NCBI GenBank assembly: GCA_000245075.1
Contig: JH600030.1
Coordinates: forward strand, 47,779-81,938
Length of the DNA: 34,160 bases
Direction: 5' to 3'
Source: Acetobacteraceae bacterium AT-5844
GTDB lineage: Bacteria > Pseudomonadota > Alphaproteobacteria > Acetobacterales > Acetobacteraceae
The notes beneath the pieces are model-generated. The model was given only the letters and a program-made list of their open reading frames with translations, did not search any database and was not told the origin of the DNA. The position numbers and the translations under genes were made by a program. This document shows positions 1 through 6,944 of this stretch, one piece after another. Numbering within the stretch: the first letter of the stretch is position 1; each line of letters opens with the position of its first letter.

Positions 1-1061
1 TTGGCTGGTTTGGCCGGCGTGGCTGGCGCGGGCTGGCGAAGGGGACGCTGCCCATCCTGCGGTACCAGACCCCAGAACTGGGCAATGCGCCAGGTGGAGG
101 AAACGCCGGCATCCAGCACATAGGTGGAGGGCTTGCCGAACCGCATGGCTACCTGCCCGCCGGGCCCCGTATGGCGCGCCGCGATCGGTGTACCATGGTC
201 CAGCCCGCCGATGAGCCGGGTCTCCACAACCACTCGTCCCGCCGCATCGCGCCACTGGCGGCGCGCGTGGCCGTCGGCGAGGTCAAGCCGCGGGGGCTGG
301 TCCTCCACGCCGTGCAGGGCGGTCCACTGCTTTTCGAGCTCGTGCGCATTGGCGGGGACGACGGTCTTGTCGGCCTCGCCCTGCCAGATGGCGATGCGGG
401 GCCAGTGCGCCTCATTGCCAGAGGCGCCGCGAGCGATCTCAGCCCAGGACGCGGCGCTGCGGCGGCGGGCATGGAACATGGCATGCAGCGCCTCGCCCAC
501 CGTCTGGGCAGCGCCGAAGGGTACGCCGGCGATGATGGCGCCAGCCGAGAAGCGGTGAGGCAACACCGACAGCAGAGCCGCCGCCATGGCGCCGCCCGCC
601 GAGAGGCCAGTGACGAAGACCTTGCCGGGATTCAGCCCATGCCGGGCCAGCATCCAGCCGATCATGGTGTCGATGGAAGCCAGTTCTCCGCCCTGCCGGG
701 CGACGTCCTCTGGCCGGAACCAGTTGAAGCAGAGGCGATCGTTATTCGCTGCCTGCTGCTCCGGAAACAGCACCGCGAAGCGGCGCCGCTGAGCCAGGGC
801 GCACCAGCCGGTGCCAGCATCGTACAGCGCCGCATTCTGGAGGCAGCCATGCACCACCACCACGAGCGGCGCGCCAGCCGGCAGGCCGGGCGGCACATAG
901 GCCAGCATGCGGAGATTGCCGGGGTTGGGGCCGAAGAACTCAACCTCCCGCAGCCGGCTACGGGGGCGTGGCGGATGTGGGGGCGCGCCATTGCCCAGAA
1001 GGCGTTGCCACCGGCGCTGATAGCGCGTCAGTTCGGCAAGGCCGAAGGGACGGGGAAACAT
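1..1061 (-). CDS. PHB depolymerase-family esterase (3' end outside window)
   Basis: Alpha/beta-hydrolase of the esterase PHB depolymerase / LpqC family, expected to hydrolyse polyhydroxyalkanoate-type or other short esters. 353 codons are visible and the frame is still open at base 1, so the C-terminus is missing. The oxyanion strand with HGC lies near residues 71-73. The nucleophile elbow GLSAGG puts Ser at about 154. A later D-K-T-V-V-P segment (about residue 230) and a G-L-D-H-G segment supply the probable Asp and His of the triad. Start ATG 1061 is preceded by an AAAGGA ribosome-binding site. The N-terminus shows no convincing signal peptide, so an intracellular role is possible. It diverges from rlmI. 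The nearby 3-hydroxybutyrate dehydrogenase gene fits PHB turnover, but the substrate is inferred. Confidence 0.88.
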   Translation of the reverse strand, partial: MFPRPFGLAELTRYQRRWQRLLGNGAPPHPPRPRSRLREVEFFGPNPGNLRMLAYVPPGLPAGAPLVVVVHGCLQNAALYDAGTGWCALAQRRRFAVLFPEQQAANNDRLCFNWFRPEDVARQGGELASIDTMIGWMLARHGLNPGKVFVTGLSAGGAMAAALLSVLPHRFSAGAIIAGVPFGAAQTVGEALHAMFHARRRSAASWAEIARGASGNEAHWPRIAIWQGEADKTVVPANAHELEKQWTALHGVEDQPPRLDLADGHARRQWRDAAGRVVVETRLIGGLDHGTPIAARHTGPGGQVAMRFGKPSTYVLDAGVSSTWRIAQFWGLVPQDGQRPLRQPAPATPAKPA

Positions 1062-1147
1062 GGCGGTCCTTTCGCTCTGCCCTTACGCTGCGGTGCAGCA
1101 TGACTGAAAGGCCGGTCCCGTGCACTGGTTTCTACCGCAATGGAGAT

Positions 1148-1176
1148 ATGAAAATAAAATACATATTTACTTTCAT
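1148..1176. promoter_or_regulatory. AT-rich imperfect palindrome in divergent spacer
   Basis: In the 165-bp spacer between the esterase and rlmI, two 11-base arms (1148-1158 and 1166-1176) are complementary except for one pair (A1154/C1170), with a 7-base centre. The arms begin ATGAAA and end TTTCAT. The site is almost pure A/T in otherwise GC-rich DNA. Its position suggests an operator or promoter element for one or both divergent genes, or a small hairpin. No regulator is identifiable. Confidence 0.45.
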
Positions 1177-1226
1177 GTAATGCGCAGGTCTGGCGGTGGC
1201 TCCGGCAAAGGGCCATAGCGGCGCGC

Positions 1227-2444
1227 ATGAGCACCGCGCTTCCTCCTCTCGACGACGCCCCCAACCGGCCCTTGCTGCGCCTGATGCCCGGCCGGGACCG
1301 CCGGGTGAAAGGTGGCCACCCCTGGGCCTTTTCCAACGAAATCGTCATGAACGCCGCCGCCCGCGCGCTGCCGCCTGGCAGCCCGGTGCGGCTGGAGGGC
1401 GATGACGGACAGAAATACGGGACCTGGCTGTTCAACCCGCATAGCCTGATCGCGGCCCGCCGCCTTTCTCCGGACGCAGGCATGGTGCTTGGCGAGGCCT
1501 TCTTTCGCGCGCGTCTGGCCGAGTGCATCGCGCTGCGGGACCAGCTGGTGGGCGCTCCCTATTACCGGCTGGTGCATGCCGAGGCCGATGGGCTGCCGGG
1601 GCTGGTGATCGACCGCTACGGCGATGCTCTGGCTCTGCAGGCCAACACGGCCGGCATGGAACGCGCGACGCCGCTGATCGTCGCGGCGCTGACGGCTCTG
1701 GTGGCACCGCGTGTCATCGTAGCCCGCAATGACTCCGCCGTGCGGGGCCTTGAGGGACTGAAGGAAGAAAGCGGCCTGCTGCTGGGCGAGGATGCGACGG
1801 CACGGGTGAGGGAGGGCGGGCTGGAATTCTCCATCGACCTGCTCTCCGGCCAGAAGACCGGCTGGTTCTTCGACCAGCGGGACAACCGCGCGAAGGTAGC
1901 GGCGCTGGCGCGGGACAAGACGGTGCTGGATGCCTTCTGCCACACCGGCGGCTTCGGCCTGCTGGCGGCCCAGGCGGGGGCGAGGCAGGTGACCCTGCTG
2001 GACCGCAGCGAGCACGCTCTGGCCCTGGCCATGGATACCGCCCGCCGGCATGGCTTCGGCGAGACCGTCTCCGCCCGCCGGGGCGAGGCCCTGGAAATGC
2101 TGGAGCGGATGGTCGGCGCCGGGGAGCGGTTCGATATCGTGGTGGCGGACCCGCCGGCCTTTGCGAAGAGCCGCAAGGACCACCCGGCGGCGATGCGCGG
2201 CTATGCCAAGTTGGCGCGCCTGGCGGCGATGCTGGTGGCGCCCGGTGGCTTCCTGTTCATGGCCTCCTGCTCCCACCACGTTTCGCCGGGGGATTTCACC
2301 GACGCGGTGGCCCAGGGCGTGGCGCGCACCCGACGCCATGCACGGCTGCTGGCCACCACGGGGGCTGGGATGGACCACCCCGTGCATCCGTTGCTGCCGG
2401 AGAGCGCGTACCTCAAGGGCCTGCTGATGCATTTGCCGGCGTGA
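1227..2444 (+). CDS. rlmI: 23S rRNA (cytosine-C5)-methyltransferase, RlmI family
   Basis: Class I SAM-dependent RNA methyltransferase of the RlmI/YccW (COG1092) family, which makes m5C in 23S rRNA (C1962 in E. coli). The N-terminal ~80 residues form a PUA-like RNA-binding domain, with GRDRRVKGGHPW near the start. A linker domain contains GLPGLVIDRYGD, and a Rossmann methyltransferase domain follows with DAFCHTGGFG for SAM binding and the catalytic/substrate motif DPPAF. At 405 aa it has the usual family length. Start ATG 1227 gives a standard N-terminus. The stop overlaps the GTG start of the downstream DUF3293 gene, so the two are probably translationally coupled. Confidence 0.93.
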   Translation: MSTALPPLDDAPNRPLLRLMPGRDRRVKGGHPWAFSNEIVMNAAARALPPGSPVRLEGDDGQKYGTWLFNPHSLIAARRLSPDAGMVLGEAFFRARLAECIALRDQLVGAPYYRLVHAEADGLPGLVIDRYGDALALQANTAGMERATPLIVAALTALVAPRVIVARNDSAVRGLEGLKEESGLLLGEDATARVREGGLEFSIDLLSGQKTGWFFDQRDNRAKVAALARDKTVLDAFCHTGGFGLLAAQAGARQVTLLDRSEHALALAMDTARRHGFGETVSARRGEALEMLERMVGAGERFDIVVADPPAFAKSRKDHPAAMRGYAKLARLAAMLVAPGGFLFMASCSHHVSPGDFTDAVAQGVARTRRHARLLATTGAGMDHPVHPLLPESAYLKGLLMHLPA

Positions 2445-2842
2445 ACGGGCGGCTCTCCCGCGCATTCCGGGAGACCGCCTATGTGGCGGGTGGCGTCGCC
2501 TGCCGGCCTGGGCGCCGCTGCTCTGATACGGCGGCGCTGCTTCGGCGGATGGGTGCGCGGGAGGGGGCTTTCGTCACAGCCTGCAATCCCATGGCCCGGC
2601 GCAAGCCTGCGGGCTGGAACGAAGCGGCGCAAAGGCGATTGGCAGAGGCCGCCCGGCGATACCCCCTGCTTCCAGCGCGCAGCCTGCCGTTGCGGCGGTT
2701 GCATGCGGCCTGGGCGGAGGAGCAGTGGCTGGTTGCCGCACCGTCCCGCCTTTTGGTCGGGCTGGCACGCCGCTTCCGGCAGCAGGCCATTCTGGCTGTC
2801 AGGCAGAATGGCCAAACGCGGCTGATGTGGATAAATTATTAA
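2441..2842 (+). CDS. DUF3293 domain protein
   Basis: Small protein of 133 aa that I assign to DUF3293. It has the family's pattern of an F-V-T-A-C-N-P motif near residue 45, an arginine-rich helical middle, an E-x-x-W-L-V-A strand, and a terminal R-R-F-R-Q-Q-A-I-L-A-V segment. The function of the family is not established. The GTG start (2441-2443) overlaps the rlmI stop TGA (2442-2444), so it is probably translated by termination-reinitiation. The gene ends in an unusually AT-rich stretch and converges on tam with a 17-base gap. Family assignment is from remembered motifs. Confidence 0.72.
   Translation: MNGRLSRAFRETAYVAGGVACRPGRRCSDTAALLRRMGAREGAFVTACNPMARRKPAGWNEAAQRRLAEAARRYPLLPARSLPLRRLHAAWAEEQWLVAAPSRLLVGLARRFRQQAILAVRQNGQTRLMWINY
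2826..2834 (-). promoter_or_regulatory. Perfect-consensus DnaA box
   Basis: The plus strand reads TGTGGATAA, the exact complement of the DnaA 9-mer TTATCCACA. It lies in the last codons of the DUF3293 gene and is followed by an A/T-rich run (2831-2847). I saw no second box beside it, so this is not evidence of an origin. It could be an isolated DnaA titration or regulatory site, or chance. Confidence 0.4.
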
Positions 2843-2859
2843 AAAACAGTCTGTTAAGC

Positions 2860-3636
2860 CTAGCGATGGGTTTCCGCGATAAGGAACAGGCGGCGGAATG
2901 GCAGCAGGGTTACGCCATCGGCCAGGGCCGGATAATGCGGCCGGACCGCTTCGGCATAGGCTGCCAGGAAGGCCGGGCGATGTTCTTCCCTCATCGCGTC
3001 GAGATAAGGCTGTAAGCTACTGCCTTTGAACCATTCCATCACAGGGTCCGGCCCCTTGAGTTGGTGCATGTACTCCGTGACCCAAAGCTCCAGCCGGGCC
3101 GCCAGTGGGCGAAGCAGGCCATAATACACGGCGGGAGCGGCCACCGGCTGCACCCGGGTGACGTGGGCTACATCGGCCGCCCAGGGCCCCTGGCTCGCGA
3201 CCTGCGCCTGCATGTGCCGCGCGGGAGTATCGTCCATGGCCGGCATCTGCACCGCCAGGATTCCGCCGGGAGCGAGGCAGGACAGCAGGCGTGGGAAGAG
3301 ACCGACATGGTCCGGCAGCCATTGCAGCGCGGCGTTGGAGAAGATGACGTCCACCTTCTCCTCCGGCTGCCAGTTGGCGATATCGGCCTGCTCGGTGCGG
3401 AAGCCGTTGGCTGCCGCCTTGGCCAGCATGGCGGCGGACCCATCGACGCCCATCACCTCCGCACCGGGAAAGCGGGCGGCGAGGATCGGCAGCGCATTGC
3501 CGGCACCGCAGCCCAGATCCACCACGCGGTGGGGCGCGGGGTGGTCCAGGCGGTTGATGAGGTCGATGGCCGGCTGAAGCCGCTCCGTGCCGAAGCGCAG
3601 GTACTGGGACGGGTTCCAGCTGGGATTGCCGCTCAT
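2860..3636 (-). CDS. tam: Trans-aconitate 2-methyltransferase
   Basis: SAM-dependent methyltransferase of the Tam family, which esterifies trans-aconitate, a spontaneous isomer of cis-aconitate that inhibits the TCA cycle. The 258-aa product begins W-N-P-S-Q-Y-L-R-F near residue 6, a Tam hallmark. Motif I V-V-D-L-G-C-G-A-G-N follows near residue 40, then the post-motif G-V-D-G-S, S-N-A-A-L-Q-W-L (motif IV region) and a family-typical C-terminal domain. The length fits the E. coli enzyme (252 aa). ATG 3636 was chosen because upstream in-frame starts lie inside the preceding dehydrogenase gene. It starts 10 bases after that gene's stop, so the two are likely cotranscribed. Confidence 0.9.
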   Translation of the reverse strand: MSGNPSWNPSQYLRFGTERLQPAIDLINRLDHPAPHRVVDLGCGAGNALPILAARFPGAEVMGVDGSAAMLAKAAANGFRTEQADIANWQPEEKVDVIFSNAALQWLPDHVGLFPRLLSCLAPGGILAVQMPAMDDTPARHMQAQVASQGPWAADVAHVTRVQPVAAPAVYYGLLRPLAARLELWVTEYMHQLKGPDPVMEWFKGSSLQPYLDAMREEHRPAFLAAYAEAVRPHYPALADGVTLLPFRRLFLIAETHR

Positions 3637-3646
3637 GGACGTCGCC

Positions 3647-4441
3647 TTACGACGCCACCCAGCCGCCATCCAGCGACAGGGCCGCGCCGGTGAGGCTGCC
3701 GGTATCAGGGCCGCAGACATAGAGCGCCATGCGGGCCACTTCCTCCACCTCCACCCAGCGCTTGCTCGGCTGCTTGGCCAGTAGATGGTCCTTCAGAGCC
3801 ACATCCTCCGAGACACCCTTGGCCTTGGCGATGGCGCCGACCTGCACCTCGGCCAGCGGCGTGCGGACGAAACCGGGGCAGATGGCGTTGCAGGTGATGC
3901 CGGTCTGCGCCAGCTCGATGGCCGTGACCTTGGTCAGCCCCACCACGCCATGCTTGGCGGCGACATAGGCGGCCTTCTCGGGCGAGGCCACCAGCCCATG
4001 CGCCGAGGCGATATTGATGATGCGGCCCCAGTTCCGCTCCTTCATGCCAGGAAGCACTGCCTTGGTGCCATGGAACACCGCCGACAGGTTGATGGCGATG
4101 ATGGCGTTCCACTTGTCCTCGGGGAAATCGGCCACCGGGCTGGTGAACTGGATACCGGCGTTGTTCACCAGGATGTCCACCTTGCCGAGCGCACCCTCCG
4201 CCTCCGCGACCATCTCGCGCACCTCCTCCGCCTTGGAGAGGTCGGCGGCGGAGTGATGCGGCTCCTCGCCGCCGCACACCTCGGCGATGGCGTGCTTCGC
4301 CGCCGCGATATCCTCAGGCTTACCGAAGCCGTTGAGCATGACCTTGGCACCGGCCGCGGCCAGCATCCTGGCAATGCCAAGGCCAATGCCGCTGGTGGAA
4401 CCGGTAACGACCGCCGAGCGGCCGGAAAGTGTCTTCTCCAT
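3647..4441 (-). CDS. bdhA: 3-hydroxybutyrate dehydrogenase (SDR family)
   Basis: Short-chain dehydrogenase/reductase converting (R)-3-hydroxybutyrate to acetoacetate with NAD+, the step after PHB depolymerisation. The 264-aa protein has the nucleotide motif TGSTSGIG (residues 13-20), NNAG (93-96), catalytic Ser146, and Y159xxxK163. The family features I-A-S-A-H-G-L-V-A-S and a C-terminal S-L-D-G-G-W specify the 3HBDH subgroup. ATG 4441 has an AGGAAG ribosome-binding site. It lies between the flavoprotein gene (11 bases upstream) and tam (10 bases downstream), suggesting one transcript. A PHB role is supported by the esterase gene at the left edge. Confidence 0.92.
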   Translation of the reverse strand: MEKTLSGRSAVVTGSTSGIGLGIARMLAAAGAKVMLNGFGKPEDIAAAKHAIAEVCGGEEPHHSAADLSKAEEVREMVAEAEGALGKVDILVNNAGIQFTSPVADFPEDKWNAIIAINLSAVFHGTKAVLPGMKERNWGRIINIASAHGLVASPEKAAYVAAKHGVVGLTKVTAIELAQTGITCNAICPGFVRTPLAEVQVGAIAKAKGVSEDVALKDHLLAKQPSKRWVEVEEVARMALYVCGPDTGSLTGAALSLDGGWVAS

Positions 4442-4452
4442 CGGGCTTCCTA

Positions 4453-5793
4453 TCAGTGCCAACGATCCAGTACCCCCAGGATGCGCCGCATCGGGGAGGA
4501 AGGGAAATCCGTGCCGGACAGGCTGGTGGCGGCGCCGGCGATGGCTTCGGCCAGCGTGCCGCGCGGCATGGGCTGGGCTGCCAGATCCCGCGCGCTGAGC
4601 CCGCGTTCCAGCGCGAGGGCCAACATGGCTGCGGCCTCGGCGGCGTTCGGGCACAGCAGGCTGGCGCCCAGCAGGTGGCCATCGCGCCGGGCCACCAGCT
4701 TTACGAGTCCGGGGCCATGTGGCGTGCCATCCAGTGATAAGCGGAGGGCCTGCGGCTCGTGGCCCGCCTCCCGGGCCTCCTTCTCGGTCAGGCCGAGCTG
4801 GGCCAGGGCGGGCAAGGTGCATGTCAGGCGGGGCGGCGGGCTTTCCCCGAGGGAGGCGCGCAGGCTGTGCAACATGCCTTCCGTGACGATGGCCGCGTGC
4901 TGACCATGGGGCGCCGCCTCCCAGCCGGTGTCGGCGATGGAGCCGGCCGCCCAGACCCGGGCGTTATCCGGGCTGCGCAGATCCTTGCGCACCGCCACGC
5001 CCCGCGCGGTGGCGCCGATATGAGCGGCGGGCAGGTCCAGCGCGGAGAGGTTGGGGGACTGGCCAAGAGCGAGCAGCAGATGCGATCCCTCGATCCGCGC
5101 ACCGCCCTCCAGCCGCAGCGCCACGCCGCCGCCCGCATGCTCCACCCGCTGCACCGGAGTGTTCTCGTGCAGGTCCACCCCGTTGCGGCGGAGGTAGTGG
5201 CGGAGGGGGTCCACCAACTCCAGGTCCTCGCCCGGCAGGATGTTGGGGGCGGGCTGCACCAGGCTGACGCGGCAGCCGAGCAGGGCGTGGGCCTGTGCCA
5301 GCTCCACGGCCTTGGCGCCGCCGCCCAGCACCAGGAGGTGTTCTGGCGCTTCTTCCAGCGCGCCGATGGTATCGGGAGTCAGCCAGGGAATGGCGGCGAG
5401 GCCGGGAATGTCCGGCACCAGGGGTGTCGTTCCGGCGGCGATCACGGCATGGCGGAAGGTGTAGGTACGGCCCGCGGCTTCGATGCAGTCATCCGCGATG
5501 AAGTGGGCGCTGGCCTCCACCACTTCGGCTCCGCGTGCACGGAAAGGGGCGAAGGGCGCGGAGGCCGCCGGGCGATGCCAGCTGCCCCAGACGGGGCGCT
5601 GGCCGGAAGCGGCGAGCTTCGCCGCGCCCAGCAGGGCGGCATGGTCCGGCCTCGCCGGGGTGCCGCGCTCGAAGATGACCACACGGCGCCCGTGCCGCAG
5701 GCAGGCGGCGGCGACTGCCAGGCCGGCGCCGCCTGCGCCGATGATCGCCACGTCCCAGGGCTGGTTGCGCCGGGGCTGCGTGTGGTCAGGCAT
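4453..5793 (-). CDS. FAD/NAD(P) oxidoreductase, disulfide-reductase fold lacking redox residues
   Basis: A 446-aa protein with the domain order of class I pyridine nucleotide-disulfide oxidoreductases (lipoamide dehydrogenase, mercuric reductase). It has an FAD Rossmann motif GAGGAG at 19-24, an NAD(P) motif LGGGAKAVE near 156-164, and a C-terminal dimerisation domain. Key residues are absent. The CxxxxC redox pair expected around residues 45-55 is replaced by alanine-rich sequence. The G-D of the second FAD motif is A-G-S, and the catalytic His of HPTLSE is lost (PMPRGTLAE). It therefore cannot work as a normal disulfide reductase. It may be a flavin oxidoreductase of unknown substrate or a non-catalytic homologue. 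ATG 5793 has a GGAGGA site upstream. It leads the bdhA-tam group. Confidence 0.8.
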   Translation of the reverse strand: MPDHTQPRRNQPWDVAIIGAGGAGLAVAAACLRHGRRVVIFERGTPARPDHAALLGAAKLAASGQRPVWGSWHRPAASAPFAPFRARGAEVVEASAHFIADDCIEAAGRTYTFRHAVIAAGTTPLVPDIPGLAAIPWLTPDTIGALEEAPEHLLVLGGGAKAVELAQAHALLGCRVSLVQPAPNILPGEDLELVDPLRHYLRRNGVDLHENTPVQRVEHAGGGVALRLEGGARIEGSHLLLALGQSPNLSALDLPAAHIGATARGVAVRKDLRSPDNARVWAAGSIADTGWEAAPHGQHAAIVTEGMLHSLRASLGESPPPRLTCTLPALAQLGLTEKEAREAGHEPQALRLSLDGTPHGPGLVKLVARRDGHLLGASLLCPNAAEAAAMLALALERGLSARDLAAQPMPRGTLAEAIAGAATSLSGTDFPSSPMRRILGVLDRWH

Positions 5794-5824
5794 GCGATTC
5801 GATATCCTCCAGCGGAAGGGAGAG

Positions 5825-5840
5825 GGGGGTTATGACCCCC
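5825..5840. repeat. Short perfect hairpin in flavoprotein leader
   Basis: GGGGGT (5825-5830) and ACCCCC (5835-5840) form a 6-bp stem with a TATG loop, about 30 bases upstream of the flavoprotein start. It could form in the minus-strand leader RNA or be a protein site. There is no U-tract on either side. Confidence 0.35.
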
Positions 5841-5954
5841 TGAGAGGATTCGGGGCCACAGCCCGGCATGCCGATTCGTGCCGTGCCCGGCAAAAATGGG
5901 GGCGGAAAACCGCCGTGAAACCCCTCTTGCAAGCCAGGGCAATGGTTACGGCGG

Positions 5955-5984
5955 TTGACGTGGCGGTGGCCACTTACCTATACG
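5955..5984 (+). promoter_or_regulatory. Probable rpmH promoter
   Basis: TTGACG (5955-5960) and TATACG (5979-5984) are separated by 18 bases. Both are close to the housekeeping consensus (5/6 and 4/6) and point toward rpmH, giving a leader of about 110 bases. It is the best candidate for driving rpmH-rnpA-yidD-yidC-engB. Confidence 0.6.
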
Positions 5985-6049
5985 TCCCCACCTTCGCCGG
6001 ACGGCTCCTTACAGGGGCAGTCCGGTTTTGCTGTGACGCGCCGGGGAAT

Positions 6050-6085
6050 ACCGGGTTCGGCACGGTTCCCGGTTTAAGATTTTTT
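6050..6085 (+). terminator. Hairpin plus T-rich tail in rpmH leader (possible attenuator)
   Basis: ACCGGG (6050-6055) pairs perfectly with CCCGGT (6068-6073) around a 12-base loop, and is followed by a T-rich run containing six consecutive Ts (6080-6085). It has the form of a weak intrinsic terminator, but sits between the rpmH promoter and its ribosome-binding site. That would make it an attenuator rather than an end-of-gene terminator. The stem is short, so confidence is low. Confidence 0.35.
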
Positions 6086-6100
6086 GACGGAGTAGCGCTC

Positions 6101-6235
6101 GTGAAGCGTACGTATCAGCCCTCGAAGCTCGTCCGGAAGCGCCGGCATGGTTTCCGCACTCGCATGGAGACGGTCGGCGGCCGCAAGGTGCTGAACAATC
6201 GCCGTGCCAAGGGCCGGAAGAAGCTGTCCGCCTGA
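6101..6235 (+). CDS. rpmH: 50S ribosomal protein L34
   Basis: Ribosomal protein bL34 of the large subunit. The 44-aa product has the full family sequence pattern: KRTYQPS at the N-terminus, [11 protein letters not shown] in the middle, and [16 protein letters not shown] at the end. The start is GTG (6101), read from the invariant M-K-R-T-Y-Q start of L34; no ATG is available there. An ACGGAG element lies about 8 bases upstream. It heads the conserved rpmH-rnpA-yidD-yidC-engB block, with rnpA starting 31 bases after its stop. Confidence 0.98.
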   Translation: MKRTYQPSKLVRKRRHGFRTRMETVGGRKVLNNRRAKGRKKLSA

Positions 6236-6266
6236 GACTTCCGGACGCAGAGCGGGAGACAGGCCC

Positions 6267-6608
6267 TTGGCCCAATCACCGCCTCGTCTGAAGCGGCGGC
6301 GTGAGTTTCTGCGCGTCGCAGGAAAGGGGAACCGAGGTGCGCGGCCGGGTCTGGTGCTCCAGGCCCTGCCCGGCACGGGTGCCCCTTTACGCGTTGGCTT
6401 CACCGCGACCAAGAAGCTGGGCAATGCCGTGGCGCGCAACCGCGCGAAGCGGCGCCTGCGCGAGGCCGCCCGGCTTTTGCTGGGCCAGGGCGCGCCAGAG
6501 GGCTGGGACCTTGTGCTGATCGGCCGGGAGGCCACCGGCACGCGGAATTTCAGTCAGCTCACGGGCGACCTGCGCGGATTGCTGAAGCAGCTCGGCGTCA
6601 AGCCGTGA
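6267..6608 (+). CDS. rnpA: Ribonuclease P protein component
   Basis: Protein subunit of RNase P, which helps the catalytic RNA mature tRNA 5' ends. The 113-aa product begins with the family's L-K-R-R-R-E-F-L-R, has [10 protein letters not shown] in the central sheet, and carries the RNR signature [11 protein letters not shown] near residue 65. I chose TTG at 6267 (M-A-Q-S-P-P-R-L-K), about 10 bases downstream of a GGGAG element. The only ATG in frame (6204) lies inside rpmH and would add an unrelated 21-residue extension. The stop overlaps the GTG start of yidD by 3 bases. Confidence 0.93.
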   Translation: MAQSPPRLKRRREFLRVAGKGNRGARPGLVLQALPGTGAPLRVGFTATKKLGNAVARNRAKRRLREAARLLLGQGAPEGWDLVLIGREATGTRNFSQLTGDLRGLLKQLGVKP

Positions 6609-6931
6609 ACAGGCTGAAGGGCCGCCGGCCGGCGGCGATGGTGCTGAAAGGCGCTGTCCGCACCTATCAGCTCACGCTGCGAGGCATCATCGGCAGCCAC
6701 TGCCGCTTCTATCCCCATTGCAGCGCCTACGCCATCGAAGCGCTGGATGTGCACGGCGCCGCGCGCGGCTCTTTGCTCGCCGCGAAGCGGTTGCTCCGTT
6801 GCCATCCTTGGCATCCTGGGGGATACGACCCCGTCCCGCTTCCCGACCCCACCCCTGGGGAGGGGGAAGCGCAACCGAACTGCCCGCAGCATTCCCGCAC
6901 CGGGGAGGCGGCGGCCCACCAGAAGGCCTGA
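6605..6931 (+). CDS. yidD: Membrane protein insertion efficiency factor YidD
   Basis: Small peripheral inner-membrane protein that assists YidC-dependent insertion. An amphipathic N-terminal region leads into the family signature: [16 protein letters not shown], then [17 protein letters not shown]. The GTG start (6605) overlaps the rnpA stop. The conserved domain ends by about residue 79. The remaining ~30 residues are Pro/Glu/Gln-rich and are encoded by a strong palindrome (6838-6870) and adjoining DNA, unlike typical 70-90 aa YidD proteins. The tail probably arose from repeat insertion or stop-codon loss. yidC starts 13 bases after the stop. Confidence 0.93.
   Translation: MNRLKGRRPAAMVLKGAVRTYQLTLRGIIGSHCRFYPHCSAYAIEALDVHGAARGSLLAAKRLLRCHPWHPGGYDPVPLPDPTPGEGEAQPNCPQHSRTGEAAAHQKA
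6838..6870. repeat. Palindromic element encoding the YidD tail
   Basis: GCTTCCC (6838-6844) pairs exactly with GGGAAGC (6864-6870), and inner CCCC (6852-6855) with GGGG (6857-6860). Together they form a 33-base GC-rich imperfect hairpin. It is inside the reading frame of yidD, just past the conserved domain. It resembles an intergenic REP-type palindrome; copy number elsewhere cannot be judged from this window. Confidence 0.5.
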
Positions 6932-6944
6932 CGGCACAGCACCG

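Larger units (their letters stand above)
5794..6100. promoter_or_regulatory. Divergent intergenic region upstream of flavoprotein and rpmH
   Basis: No gene is seen in these 307 bases. They hold, from left to right: three GATTC (GANTC, the CcrM methylation motif) sites at 5796, 5847 and 5873; a perfect short hairpin at 5825-5840; a sigma70-type promoter facing rpmH at 5955-5984; and a hairpin with a T-rich tail at 6050-6085. The left half is probably the leader and promoter of the minus-strand flavoprotein operon, but I see no clear -35/-10 pair for it. Confidence 0.55.

Noticed and set aside
171-1103. Long plus-strand frame of 310 codons opposite the esterase
   Set aside because: Low-complexity Arg/Gly/His composition and no motif. 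The minus strand encodes a complete alpha/beta-hydrolase pattern with GLSAGG, so this is a shadow.
6204-6266. Longer rnpA from ATG 6204
   Set aside because: It would overlap rpmH by 32 bases and add a non-homologous extension; TTG 6267 gives the normal family N-terminus.
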